NCBI GenBank assembly: GCA_029865945.1 | Contig: JARXAH010000022.1 | Location: forward strand, 1-43,663 | DNA length: 43,663 nt | Reading direction: 5' to 3' | Origin: Bacteriovoracaceae bacterium | Lineage (GTDB): Bacteria > Bdellovibrionota > Bacteriovoracia > Bacteriovoracales > Bacteriovoracaceae | In this document: positions 18,305-26,975 of the stretch, piece after piece | Layout of the letters: the number at the start of each line of letters is the position of its first letter | Numbering within the stretch: position 1 is the first letter of the stretch | Notes under the pieces: generated by a model | What the model saw: the letters and a program-made list of their open reading frames with translations, nothing else | The model's database searches: none | Told to the model about the DNA's origin: nothing | Made by a program: the position numbers and the translations under genes

Positions 18305-18805
18305 CTAAAGACTATTCCCAGCATCACGATCAATCAGGGCAACTGCAAATTCTAAAGTAATTGCTACTTTTTGTTGAACGAGAATTTTTCCTCTCAAAAA
18401 AGCAACGTCACCCATTTTTTCTAATAATTGAACATGCCCCTCACTCTTATCTCCTGGGCGAACGATTTGTTTAAATTTGGCTTCACTCATTCTGGTCACG
18501 ACTGGCGTTCCATTTTTGATACCTAATTTACCTTCTTTACCCTCTTTAACTTCTTTACCATCCTTACCTTGCTGTAAAGACATCCACAAGGCCCCGCACT
18601 GCAAGAGCATCTCACACAAAATGACCCCCGGAACAACCGGATTGCCAGGAAAATGTCCTTTCAAAAAATATTCATCCTCTCGCCAGGTATAAACGCCATG
18701 AAGGGAATTTTCGCTAGCATCCAAAATTTCATCGACAAACAAAAATGGATGGGCCTGGGGAATAAGTTTTGAAGGGTGAGGAAAGTGCTTATTACTCGAT
18801 TCCAT
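18305..18805 (-). CDS. FabZ/FabA-like 3-hydroxyacyl-ACP dehydratase
   Basis: This 166-residue hotdog-fold protein has the FabZ landmarks: HPFLFVDEIL, then FLKGHFPGNPVVPGVILCEMLLQ with the catalytic His and Glu. Between the long helix and the next strand is a low-complexity Lys/Gly/Glu insert (about KDGKEVKEGKEGKLGIKNG), encoded by a short repeated DNA motif at 18528-18568. FabZ itself is usually about 145-150 residues, so the insert accounts for the extra length. Both neighbours are 2 bp away, so the genes are co-translated. Confidence 0.85.
   Translation of the reverse strand: MESSNKHFPHPSKLIPQAHPFLFVDEILDASENSLHGVYTWREDEYFLKGHFPGNPVVPGVILCEMLLQCGALWMSLQQGKDGKEVKEGKEGKLGIKNGTPVVTRMSEAKFKQIVRPGDKSEGHVQLLEKMGDVAFLRGKILVQQKVAITLEFAVALIDRDAGNSL
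18528..18568. repeat. Degenerate short tandem repeat inside a coding gene
   Basis: Five near-copies of a CTTTAC-like unit (with variants such as CTTTAACTT and CCTTACC) encode the Lys/Gly/Glu-rich insert of the FabZ-like protein. The tract is in frame. Such tracts can change length by slippage. Confidence 0.6.
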
Positions 18806-18807
18806 GA

Positions 18808-19569
18808 TTATAGTCCACCGGTCACGTCGATAGTGGATCCGGTGATGTAGGTAGTCGTGGGAAGCGATAAAAATAACACCGCACCGGCCACATCTTGAAC
18901 TGATCCAAAGCGCTTCATGGGCACTTGATCGATGTATTGCTTCTTGAGAGCTTCAGGCAAATCACTGACTAAATCCGTTTCAATAAATCCCGGTGCCACA
19001 TTATTGATGGTGATATTTCTTTTTGCCACTTCTTTACTCAAAGATTTTGCGAAAGCAATTTGTCCGGCCTTGGAGGCGGAATAACTCGTTTGCCCCGGAA
19101 GGCCAATGGTGGCCGCCAATGAACTGATGTTCACAATGCGCCCATACCTAAAGCGAAGCATTCGGTCTACGGCGAGCTTAGTCATGTTGAACGTTCCACC
19201 AAGATTAGTTTGAATAACTTGATTCCAATCGACTTCGGTCATGAGGGGAAGCAGATTATCTTTTCTGATTCCAGAATTATTAATCAGCACGTGTACTTGA
19301 GGATACTTTTCATCAAGAGATTGATAAAATTTTTGACATTCACTAAAGGAGCTTACATCAAATTTTCTTAAATCTAAGCGCTCTTGTTCGTCAGCACTTA
19401 AAGATTTTTTAAATTCATTGGCCGCTTGATCATTGGATTGGTACGTGGCCACGACTTTCGCACCAGCACTTAAAAAGCATCTTGCAATGCCCGCGCCAAT
19501 TCCCCGCGTTGCGCCAGTGATAATAACAACATGATCTTTAAGATCATTTTTTAATTCATTTGATGACAT
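18808..19569 (-). CDS. FabG-like 3-oxoacyl-ACP reductase
   Basis: A 253-residue classical short-chain dehydrogenase. The cofactor loop is TGATRGIGAG, followed by VLINNSGIRKD. The catalytic residues are S in NISSLAATIG and Y-x3-K in SYSASKAG, and the C-terminus is ITGSTIDVTGGL. These fit FabG, which reduces 3-ketoacyl-ACP with NADPH. As it sits between a desaturase-like gene and dehydratase/reductase genes, it probably serves the same acyl chain. TAGG precedes the ATG. Confidence 0.9.
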   Translation of the reverse strand: MSSNELKNDLKDHVVIITGATRGIGAGIARCFLSAGAKVVATYQSNDQAANEFKKSLSADEQERLDLRKFDVSSFSECQKFYQSLDEKYPQVHVLINNSGIRKDNLLPLMTEVDWNQVIQTNLGGTFNMTKLAVDRMLRFRYGRIVNISSLAATIGLPGQTSYSASKAGQIAFAKSLSKEVAKRNITINNVAPGFIETDLVSDLPEALKKQYIDQVPMKRFGSVQDVAGAVLFLSLPTTTYITGSTIDVTGGL

Positions 19570-19612
19570 AAATTACCTACAAAAGTTATTAAGAGAACGT
19601 ATCATATTTGTT

Positions 19613-21040
19613 TTATTTTTCATTTAAATAACGGTCGACTTCATTGGAAACGATGACCCCATAGTTGGCCGCACCCAACCATCCACTCATGATGATTCCC
19701 ACTGAGCCCGCGTGAAACAATCCCTTCGCTTCTTTGGGCAATTGTTGGCTCACTTTTAATCCTTCAAATTTAGTCCCGAAAGCAGCGCCCTGATGATGAT
19801 GAGTATAATGTTCCACCGTCAGGGGAGTCGCGGCGTCTACGAATTCTAATTTATCTCGCAAATCCGGAATCCATTTTTCAAGCGACACAACACAATCTTC
19901 CATCATTTTCTTTTTTGCTGCTTCGTATTCTTCTTCACTTAATTTCTTCCAATCTTCATACCGCGCATTCATGCTGGCCACTATGGTTGTTGGCGCGTCC
20001 ACCATATCAGGTCGCGATTCTGGATAATAAAAAGAAAAGGTTCGCGACGTAATATCAAAATCCATGATCGCTTTATCATCGTAAGTGGGACACGTCGAGG
20101 TAAATAACAAATCTCCCAAGTGAGGAATGGTCTGTCCTTTTTTTATCGCCATGTACACTTGGCAACTTGACGAATTCATTCTCACGGCCTTCGCTGCCGC
20201 TTTGAAATCCTCTTGAAAATATTGTTCACCGGTCATCTTAAAAATGGTGTTGTATAAATTGGCATTGGATACAACCGCCTTCGCCTCTACTATTTGGCCC
20301 GCGTCCAATTCAACACCACGCACACTACCGTTATCATTCATCAAAATTTTACTCACCTTACCTTGCATTTTGATATCTACATTATTTTCAAGTAAGATGC
20401 CTTGCATTTTTTTGATTAACTGATCCGTCCCGCCCACAAAAGTATAAACTCCACTTCCCATAAAATTACTAAACACAATTCCATAAGTCACAGCTGGATC
20501 ATCGAGTGTTGATCCGTTGGCATAGGTGATGGGCTCCATTAAAAGCCTGACCACATCGTTGCGGCCTGGGAAAAATTTTTCAAACAATTCCCGATTCGTC
20601 ATGGAGATGTCATCGTAAAAATTTAAGCTCTCCACATATTTGAAGAAATCTTCTACCGTTTCAATATTGATACCAAATTTTCCTACCAAAATATTTTTAA
20701 AATCCACCTTGGTATAATCAGTTTCTAATTCAAATTGCGGATTGGAAAAGCGAACACCTTTAAGTTGGACAATGTCATCAGCAATTTCTTTACTCCAATA
20801 CTTTCGGCAAGTTTTTTTCATGCCGGCAGGAAATCCGTGCAACGAGACATCAAAGATAAATTGTTTTTGAGAGCGAAAAAACCAAGTGGCCAGGCCTCCC
20901 AATTTATTGTGGGCCTCTAAGAGTAATACTTTCTTTCCACCCTTGGCCAAAATATTGGCCGACGTCATTCCCCCAAGGCCTGAGCCTATCACCACCACAT
21001 CATAGGTATCATTCACTCTATCCGCTCGGCCAAAAAGCAT
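19613..21040 (-). CDS. FAD-dependent phytoene desaturase/retinol saturase-like oxidoreductase
   Basis: A 475-residue amine-oxidase-fold flavoprotein. The N-terminal dinucleotide-binding motif is [35 protein letters not shown], and the C-terminal FAD-contact segment is [22 protein letters not shown]. The family includes CrtI-type carotenoid desaturases, carotenoid isomerases and retinol saturases; I cannot tell which reaction applies. First gene of an operon with FabG-, FabZ- and FabI-like enzymes, which favours a fatty-acyl or polyene substrate. AGAGGA precedes the ATG. It diverges from hemF. Confidence 0.82.
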   Translation of the reverse strand: MLFGRADRVNDTYDVVVIGSGLGGMTSANILAKGGKKVLLLEAHNKLGGLATWFFRSQKQFIFDVSLHGFPAGMKKTCRKYWSKEIADDIVQLKGVRFSNPQFELETDYTKVDFKNILVGKFGINIETVEDFFKYVESLNFYDDISMTNRELFEKFFPGRNDVVRLLMEPITYANGSTLDDPAVTYGIVFSNFMGSGVYTFVGGTDQLIKKMQGILLENNVDIKMQGKVSKILMNDNGSVRGVELDAGQIVEAKAVVSNANLYNTIFKMTGEQYFQEDFKAAAKAVRMNSSSCQVYMAIKKGQTIPHLGDLLFTSTCPTYDDKAIMDFDITSRTFSFYYPESRPDMVDAPTTIVASMNARYEDWKKLSEEEYEAAKKKMMEDCVVSLEKWIPDLRDKLEFVDAATPLTVEHYTHHHQGAAFGTKFEGLKVSQQLPKEAKGLFHAGSVGIIMSGWLGAANYGVIVSNEVDRYLNEK

Positions 21041-21064
21041 ATAGTCCTCTCATTATTTTCATCA

Positions 21065-21079
21065 AGATCATTGATCTTA
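21065..21079. promoter_or_regulatory. 15-bp palindrome between desaturase operon and hemF
   Basis: AAGATCA-T-TGATCTT is a perfect 7+1+7 palindrome in the short divergent intergenic region. ATCAA and TTGAT are present but in the opposite order from an FNR box. It is a candidate operator acting on either or both directions. Confidence 0.45.
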
Positions 21080-21146
21080 ATCGGGGGCCATGTTTAAATC
21101 AAGCCCACAAACCACCATTCAATTTTTATTATTAGGAATTCATTCC

Positions 21147-22049
21147 ATGAGTAAAATTTCTCTTGAAGAGGCAAAGAAAGTCTTTACAAAATTTGTGCAA
21201 AATTTACAAAATGAAATCACTAAGGAGATGCAGCATCTCGACAGTGGCATCAAAATTATGAATGATCCTTGGGAGCGAAAAGATTTTAAAGGCCTCCCTG
21301 GAGGTGGTGGATTAACGCGCTTTCACCAAGGGGAAATTTTTGAATCGGCCGGAGTAAATACTTCTACCATCTGTGGGGCGATTGATCCCAAGTTTGCGTC
21401 GCAACTAGAGGGCAGTGGCAGTGACGTTTGGGCCACCGGAATTTCCCTCATCATCCACCCCCGCAATCCCCACATTCCCACCGTTCACGCCAATTTTCGT
21501 CTTATTCATCAAGGTGAGCGCTTCTGGTTTGGTGGCGGTGCCGATCTCACGCCCTACTACCCGCACCTGGAAGATTTTCAATATTTCCACCAAGTGTGGA
21601 AGGAGGCCTGTGGGCCCTATGAAACTTACTCGTCCATGAAAAAAGTTTGCGACCATTATTTTACCAATCATCACCGCGGCACAGAAATGAGAGGCATTGG
21701 CGGAATTTTTTATGATCATTTTTATTCAGGAAATTTAGAAAAAGATTTGGCGATGACCATGGAGCTGGGAAATAATTTTATCCGAAGTTATTTTCCCATT
21801 GCTCAAAAACGCAAAGATACTCCTTGGACTGCAGAGGATGAAGACTTTCAACTTCACAGACGCGGACGGTATGTCGAGTTTAATTTAATTCACGACCGCG
21901 GTACCATTTTTGGCCTTAAAACCAACGGACGCACAGAATCTATCTTGATTTCTCTTCCTCCGCGAGTAAAGTACACCTACAACTATCAACCTAGGCCACA
22001 TACGCCTCAATCCGAGATGATGGACTACTATCAACCTCGTGATTGGTAA
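21147..22049 (+). CDS. hemF: Aerobic coproporphyrinogen III oxidase HemF
   Basis: The protein is 300 residues from the chosen start, matching the about 300 of E. coli HemF. Family landmarks are GGGGLTRF, GVNTSTICG, HANFRLI, WFGGGADLTPYYPH, HHRGTEMRGIGGIFYDHF and LPPRVKYTYNY near the C-terminus. HemF converts coproporphyrinogen III to protoporphyrinogen IX in heme synthesis using O2. An in-frame ATG at 21090 exists, but the extra 19 residues have no counterpart in the family, and AGGAA lies at fair spacing before 21147. It diverges from the desaturase operon. Confidence 0.95.
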   Translation: MSKISLEEAKKVFTKFVQNLQNEITKEMQHLDSGIKIMNDPWERKDFKGLPGGGGLTRFHQGEIFESAGVNTSTICGAIDPKFASQLEGSGSDVWATGISLIIHPRNPHIPTVHANFRLIHQGERFWFGGGADLTPYYPHLEDFQYFHQVWKEACGPYETYSSMKKVCDHYFTNHHRGTEMRGIGGIFYDHFYSGNLEKDLAMTMELGNNFIRSYFPIAQKRKDTPWTAEDEDFQLHRRGRYVEFNLIHDRGTIFGLKTNGRTESILISLPPRVKYTYNYQPRPHTPQSEMMDYYQPRDW

Positions 22050-22065
22050 AAAAAGGAAACTGTTT

Positions 22066-23274
22066 ATGCAACGTTACTGGAAAGAATTGTTTATTTTCGC
22101 GATGCTCATAGCAGCGTCTACAACCCAAATTCATGCGCAAGATCTCACCCACAAATGGGGAGTGGGCGGCGCCTTCGGGATTAATTACCCGCAGCAGAGT
22201 AATTTTTTTCAAGAAAATTATGATCAAGACAAATTTTTTGAAGCACATCTACTCTATCATTACTCCCCAAGACTCGCTTCAATTTTGGAACTTTCTCATG
22301 AAACGTTTGATGCAACGAATGCTGCTGGCACATTCAATGGAGCTCAAACCCTTTTAGGCGGAGTTTTTTATCGCATTGGCAATCCCGTTTCTCCTTGGAT
22401 TTCAGGATTTAAATTGGGAGTAGGGGCAGCACGTCTAGATGACGACCGCGGATCTAAAATTCGTGTGGCAGCTGCGCTAGGATTTTCCATGGCCTACTTG
22501 TTTCAAGAAAAATGGTCCTTAGGTCTTGGGATCGATTACAAATATTTTGATGCTTACAACAATGGTTTTTCTGAATTTAAAACGATTACGCCGATGGCGA
22601 TGGTGACTTATTACTTTGACGGAGAAAAACGTCGTGATTCCGATCAAGACGGCGTGAGTGATTCCGTTGACCAATGTGCTAACACGCCAGCACGGACAAA
22701 GGTAGATGCTAAGGGCTGTGCGGTTGCAGAGGAAGATGACGATAACGACAAAGTTGATAATGCAAAAGATAAATGTCCCAATTCTCCACAAGATGAAAAA
22801 GTAGACGCAAATGGTTGTGCCCTTTCTCAAAAAGATTCTGACCGTGATGGCATCAGTGATCTTCGCGATCACTGTCCAGATACTAAAGTCGGAACAAAAG
22901 TTAATTCTACTGGCTGTGCTGATAATCAAAAAGTAGAAGTGGAAGTAAACATTCAATTCGCGACGAACAGTTCAGAAATTGAAGCGAAATATTTTGATGA
23001 ATTGCAAAAAGTGGCACTCTTCTTAAAAAATTATCCAGATACTAAAGGCGTGATTGAAGGGCATACTGATGCTCAGGGAAATCCTAAGGCGAACCAAAAA
23101 CTTTCAAGTGAGCGCGCTCAAAAAGTTCGCGACTACATCGTGACAAAATTTGGAGTGGATGCTTCTCGATTAACGGCGAAAGGTTTTGGATCAAGTAAAC
23201 CCGTGGCCAACAATAAAACGGAAGCCGGCCGATCAGAAAATCGAAGAGTGATTGCCGTTTTTAAAGGTAAATAA
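22066..23274 (+). CDS. OmpA-family outer-membrane protein
   Basis: A 402-residue protein with a signal peptide (cleavage near IHAQ, about residue 25), an eight-strand-type beta barrel (about 26-185), three thrombospondin-3-like calcium-binding repeats (DSDQDGVSDSVDQC, then DDNDKVDNAKDKC, then DSDRDGISDLRDHC, each ending GCA), and an OmpA/MotB C-terminal domain that binds peptidoglycan (EGHTDAQGN, SSERAQKVRDYI). It probably ties outer membrane to cell wall. The ATG at 22066 follows AAGGAAA; an in-frame GTG at 22039 inside hemF is less likely. A strong terminator follows the gene. Confidence 0.93.
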   Translation: MQRYWKELFIFAMLIAASTTQIHAQDLTHKWGVGGAFGINYPQQSNFFQENYDQDKFFEAHLLYHYSPRLASILELSHETFDATNAAGTFNGAQTLLGGVFYRIGNPVSPWISGFKLGVGAARLDDDRGSKIRVAAALGFSMAYLFQEKWSLGLGIDYKYFDAYNNGFSEFKTITPMAMVTYYFDGEKRRDSDQDGVSDSVDQCANTPARTKVDAKGCAVAEEDDDNDKVDNAKDKCPNSPQDEKVDANGCALSQKDSDRDGISDLRDHCPDTKVGTKVNSTGCADNQKVEVEVNIQFATNSSEIEAKYFDELQKVALFLKNYPDTKGVIEGHTDAQGNPKANQKLSSERAQKVRDYIVTKFGVDASRLTAKGFGSSKPVANNKTEAGRSENRRVIAVFKGK

Positions 23275-23307
23275 TAATACGAAACCCATTTAGTAGTTTT
23301 CCTCTTT

Positions 23308-23343
23308 GGAGCGCAATAAGTTTTGTTGCGCTCCTTCTTTTTC
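23308..23343 (+). terminator. Rho-independent terminator after the OmpA-type gene
   Basis: GGAGCGCAA (23308-23316) pairs perfectly with TTGCGCTCC (23326-23334) around a 9-base loop, followed by TTCTTTTTCTT. It starts 34 bp after the stop codon. Confidence 0.88.
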
Positions 23344-23474
23344 TTCAAATATTTTCTCAAACGCCATTTATTTTTTAAAAATAGATTTCTGCAAGCCGGA
23401 AATTTTTTCCCTGCTTGGTAAAAAAAGTGTCTGAAATCAAACTAAAGGAGTGACCAACTAACCATAGGACAATC

Positions 23475-25076
23475 ATGTTTCATCATCATATTCGCCTTGC
23501 TGTGCTCATCAAGATCGCTTCCCTCTTTGCCTGCGCCAGTTTCATCTCTATCGCTAAGGCAGATTCTTTTTCTGAATCTGAAATTTTTTCTAAATTGAAG
23601 AAAAAACTTTCGACCGTAGGAAATATCGACGAGCAAAGTGCTTGCTACGTGAATCAAAACGCCGAAGTTGTAGGTGTGAATATTAACCAAAAAAGGGATC
23701 TTGCTTCGGTTTCAAAATTACTTACAACCTTTTTTGCCCTGGCGAATTGGGGAGAGCAGTATCAGTTTAAAACAACCCTTTATATTTTTGGAAATAAAGG
23801 TTACCTACAAGGCGATCTGGATCCCATTTTTGGCACAAGGAGAGTGTATGATTTAATTTCGCAGTTAAACAAATTGGGCATTACCAAACTAAGTCAGCTT
23901 TTTTACGATAAAAAAGTCATTATAAAAGATTCCATTATGTCCCCCTCTAGCGCAACTCAAGTCTATGGCCTTGATCCTGAGGAATTAATTAAGAGCTCTG
24001 GCAAACAATTGATGGCATTAATGAATACCGCCAAATGGAGCGAATCGAAAAAAAGTGAGTTTCAAAAATGGAGCGCGGCCTATCCTCGGATTTCTAAAAA
24101 AATAAATTTTAGGTTGGAAGAATCAAATCTTACCTCAACAACTAGTCAGAGAGCAGCAGCGCAAAAGATTAAGTTAAACTATCAATACAAAATAGAAATT
24201 TTTTCGGAATCACTTTCAGAAATTGTGAAGTTAGTGAATGTCTTCTCCCATAATCCTATTTCTGATTTGTTGTATTACCGTGCGCAAAATAATTCCTCTT
24301 TTAAAAAATTCTATGAAAAATACATACCAGGATTTGCTGATACCTTTGAATTCTACTCTGGATCTGGACTTCCCGTTTATGATCAAAAAGAATTAAAAGC
24401 GTTTTTTCGATCTCAAGAAAATTTAAGATCTCTTGAATTGACGTCCAGCGATCAAAGAGAAGGTGATACCCTTGCTGTAGATGAAAAACGCTTGAGCGAT
24501 TTTGAAGACTTGGAATTCAGCGTGGCGCACAATGAATTACTTGTTGAGTCCGACCAGCAACAATTTGAAAACTTAAAAAAATCTCGAAAAACTAATCGAT
24601 CAAATTGCGTCGGAGTTCTGAAAATCTTGGAACTTTGGAGTAAATTTTCTGCGGGTGAAAGGCCCTCGGAAATTTTAGGATTTCAATATCCCTCTGAAAT
24701 TATAAAGGGGCAGCGAGCAAAAAACTGGATCGCAGTTTCGGGACGAGAAGGCACAATAAAGGGCCGTTACCTCGATCTTAAAAATCAATTTTTAGCGAAG
24801 ACTGGTACGCTTAGGGACACAAGTAATTTAAGTGGATCATTGATGACCGAAAAAGGACAAGTGCACTTTTCGATCATGAATCATTTTGTGGCACAGCAAG
24901 AGGGAAAAGTAGATCAATCGAGAAAAATTCAGCGATCCATCGTGGATGACTTATTTTTATCCTTCGATGGCGCAGCTGCCTTTGACTACCGTTTAAGTAG
25001 AATAAATTCTGAAGTATCTTGGTTTGGAACGAAAAAAGTGCTGATAGAAACTCGTAGGAAAACGGGGCCCTTTTAA
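23475..25076 (+). CDS. PBP4/DacB-like D-Ala-D-Ala carboxypeptidase (peptidase S13), variant
   Basis: A 533-residue exported protein (signal peptide about residues 1-30) of the S13 family, which trims or cleaves peptidoglycan peptides in the periplasm. Motif 1 is S78-V-S-K81, and motif 3 is K442-T443-G444 within AKTGTLRDTSNLSG. GREGTIKGR and YSGSGLPVYD are also family features. The expected S-x-N motif appears as S263-D-L265 in NPISDLLYYRA, so the Asn is missing. Two charged, low-conservation inserts lie near 190-220 and 325-375. AGGA lies 5 bases before the ATG. The stop overlaps the convergent next gene by 4 bp. Confidence 0.85.
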   Translation: MFHHHIRLAVLIKIASLFACASFISIAKADSFSESEIFSKLKKKLSTVGNIDEQSACYVNQNAEVVGVNINQKRDLASVSKLLTTFFALANWGEQYQFKTTLYIFGNKGYLQGDLDPIFGTRRVYDLISQLNKLGITKLSQLFYDKKVIIKDSIMSPSSATQVYGLDPEELIKSSGKQLMALMNTAKWSESKKSEFQKWSAAYPRISKKINFRLEESNLTSTTSQRAAAQKIKLNYQYKIEIFSESLSEIVKLVNVFSHNPISDLLYYRAQNNSSFKKFYEKYIPGFADTFEFYSGSGLPVYDQKELKAFFRSQENLRSLELTSSDQREGDTLAVDEKRLSDFEDLEFSVAHNELLVESDQQQFENLKKSRKTNRSNCVGVLKILELWSKFSAGERPSEILGFQYPSEIIKGQRAKNWIAVSGREGTIKGRYLDLKNQFLAKTGTLRDTSNLSGSLMTEKGQVHFSIMNHFVAQQEGKVDQSRKIQRSIVDDLFLSFDGAAAFDYRLSRINSEVSWFGTKKVLIETRRKTGPF

Positions 25077-25585
25077 GGCAAGCAGTTGAATTTAACTTCT
25101 TGGTAAACTTTATTCTTAAGTGTGATGGCCTCAGATAACATTTTGATGGTGATGACGTTTTTTTGATCTTTGATTTCAAACTTAATATCTTGCGTCTTTT
25201 GAGCGCCGTAAATTGTGGTACTCACTTCCCATGTTTCTTTATCAAGTTGTGTTAAGGGCAATTCGTATTTCTTTCCTTCATTCTTTGAATTAACAATTCC
25301 AAAGACAAGTCGCTGGGGAATGGCGTCGTAGATATTATGTACGGAAATAATGCCTATTCCTTCTAAGGTGACGTAGTTTTGTTCTGCATTGAGTTCCAGG
25401 GCGACCCGGTGACATTTTTTAGAGGGACGAAATGACGCCAATTCTTCTGGCGTAAGTTTGACAATTTTGGGATTTGCGCTCGCTCTGGTAATCGAAGCAA
25501 GAGTTGAAAATAAAAATAATAAAATCGATAAAGCGATAATTTTAAAAAAGTAGAACCGGCCTGTTTCTAGTAATTGATTAAGCAT
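25073..25585 (-). CDS. Exported protein of unknown function
   Basis: A 170-residue protein with a hydrophobic segment at about residues 15-33 preceded by a basic residue, and possible cleavage at SANP near 38. It is either secreted or N-terminally anchored. The mature part appears beta-rich, with one Cys near the start (KKCHR) and one at the very end (FNCLP) that could pair. I do not recognise the family. No strong ribosome site is visible; an inverted repeat lies immediately upstream (25591-25610). Confidence 0.6.
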   Translation of the reverse strand: MLNQLLETGRFYFFKIIALSILLFLFSTLASITRASANPKIVKLTPEELASFRPSKKCHRVALELNAEQNYVTLEGIGIISVHNIYDAIPQRLVFGIVNSKNEGKKYELPLTQLDKETWEVSTTIYGAQKTQDIKFEIKDQKNVITIKMLSEAITLKNKVYQEVKFNCLP

Positions 25586-25590
25586 TAGGT

Positions 25591-25610
25591 CTCAATACCT
25601 AGATATTGAG
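25591..25610. promoter_or_regulatory. Inverted repeat CTCAATA-N6-TATTGAG
   Basis: Perfect 7-bp arms (25591-25597, 25604-25610) start 6 bp upstream of the exported gene's start codon. On the minus strand TTGCCA then TATTGA at 17 bp overlap it, so it could be an operator over a promoter; alternatively it is a leader hairpin. Confidence 0.35.
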
Positions 25611-25644
25611 AAAATGGCAAGTTCATTTAGCTGAGCTGAGGAAA

Positions 25645-26586
25645 TTAGTGGGAATTTTCTAACCAGCGCTCCGCTCGCATCGCGGCCATGCAACCCGAGC
25701 CAGCAGCAGTAATCGCCTGGCGGTAGTAAGAATCTTGCACGTCGCCGCAAGCAAAGACGCCTGGTATATTGGTGTCTGGTGTTCCAGCAATTGTTTTGAT
25801 AAATCCATTTTCATCTGTAGAAATCTGCCCCTCTAAGAAGGTCGTATTCGGCGTGTGTCCAATGGCATAAAAAAGGCCGTCGGTTGGACGCTCAGTCGTC
25901 ACTGCGGTCACTAAATTTTTTACTTTTATTCCCACGACACTTTGATCTTTTTCTAAAATTTCTACCACTTCACTATTCCAAATAAATTCAATCTTGGGAT
26001 TATTCATCGCCCGCTCAATCATGGGCTTCGAGGCCTTGAGCTTATCTCTACGGTGAATGACGTAAACTTTTTTTGCAAATTTCGTAATAAACGTTGCGTC
26101 TTCCATCGCTGTATCGCCGCCGCCCACGACGTGCACGATGCGGTCACGATAAAAGAAACCGTCACAGGTGGCGCAAGTACTTACGCCTTTGCCTGTTAAT
26201 TCTTTTTCTCGAGGTAGGCCTAAAAATTTTGCACTGGCGCCGGTAGATAAAATGAGCGTTTCTGCAAAATAATCTTCCCCATCTTCAGTTGTTATTTGAA
26301 AAGGGCGTTGATTCAATTGCGTTTTTACTATTTTTTTTCCCAAAAACTCTGCACCAAAACGCTCAGCTTGCGACCTCATATTGTTCATGAGCTCTGGGCC
26401 GTTGATTCCGTGGATGAAACCTGGAAAGTTTTCAATATCGGTCGTTAAGGTGAGCTGACCGCCAGGTTCTTTGCCCTCGAAAACGATAGGGGATAAATTC
26501 GCTCTCGCCGCATAAATGGCCGCCGTCATACCAGCAGGGCCCGTTCCAATAATGATAAGCGGTCTTTTGTTATGTTTTTGGTTCAC
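25645..26586 (-). CDS. trxB: Thioredoxin reductase
   Basis: A 313-residue class II thioredoxin reductase. It has an FAD-binding IIIGTGPAGMTAAIYAARA at the N-terminus, the redox pair C138-A-T-C141 followed by DGFFYRD, the NADPH-binding VVGGGDTAMEDA, and a C-terminal GVFACGDVQDSYYRQAITAAGSGCMAA. It passes electrons from NADPH to thioredoxin in the cytosol. The start is a GTG at 26586, as the nearby ATG is out of frame. It lies 7 bp after a small basic protein's stop and is probably co-transcribed with it. Confidence 0.95.
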   Translation of the reverse strand: MNQKHNKRPLIIIGTGPAGMTAAIYAARANLSPIVFEGKEPGGQLTLTTDIENFPGFIHGINGPELMNNMRSQAERFGAEFLGKKIVKTQLNQRPFQITTEDGEDYFAETLILSTGASAKFLGLPREKELTGKGVSTCATCDGFFYRDRIVHVVGGGDTAMEDATFITKFAKKVYVIHRRDKLKASKPMIERAMNNPKIEFIWNSEVVEILEKDQSVVGIKVKNLVTAVTTERPTDGLFYAIGHTPNTTFLEGQISTDENGFIKTIAGTPDTNIPGVFACGDVQDSYYRQAITAAGSGCMAAMRAERWLENSH

Positions 26587-26593
26587 ATGATGC

Positions 26594-26818
26594 TCACGAG
26601 TTAAGTTTTGAACTATCTGTGGATGTGGTCGTTGTTACACCCAACTTCTTTTTGACCACCGCCGGACGGTCATCTAGTTCCGGATGCATTTGATAATATC
26701 CTTCCACGGAAACGAGGTCGGACGGGTTTTTTGATTCCCGAGTAAGTCGATAGGTTTTTCCGGTGAGTGTGCATTCGTATCGATAATAAGTTTTTTCGCG
26801 ACGTCTTCTTCCGTACAT
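26594..26818 (-). CDS. Small basic protein of unknown function
   Basis: A 74-residue protein with a very basic start (MYGRRRREK) and a compact core TYYRYECTLTGKTYRLTRES, then LVSVEGYYQMHPELDDRP and a Thr/Ser tail. It has no signal peptide and a single cysteine. The basic start and core could bind nucleic acid, but this is a guess. An AGGA lies about 9 bases before the ATG. It is immediately upstream of trxB on the same strand. An overlapping frame on the same strand (26670-26921) lacks comparable support. Confidence 0.65.
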   Translation of the reverse strand: MYGRRRREKTYYRYECTLTGKTYRLTRESKNPSDLVSVEGYYQMHPELDDRPAVVKKKLGVTTTTSTDSSKLNS

Positions 26819-26975
26819 AATGTAATTTCCTGTTATTGAAAGTAGGGGATGGTATTAATACTTGATAACCTAAACTACAAACAGGCGGCAAAAAAGTCAA
26901 ACGAAGTTGTATTTCTGACATGTGGTAGTAGAATAATCTTATACAGAAGTGTGATCATTTGAGAGAGGCCTTAGG

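Noticed and set aside
21062-21076. FNR box between hemF and the desaturase operon
   Set aside because: The half sites occur in the order ATCAA...TTGAT, opposite to the FNR consensus.
22519-22956. Hydrophobic minus-strand frame opposite the OmpA-type gene
   Set aside because: The hydrophobicity is an artefact of antisense to Asp/Lys-rich calcium-binding repeats.
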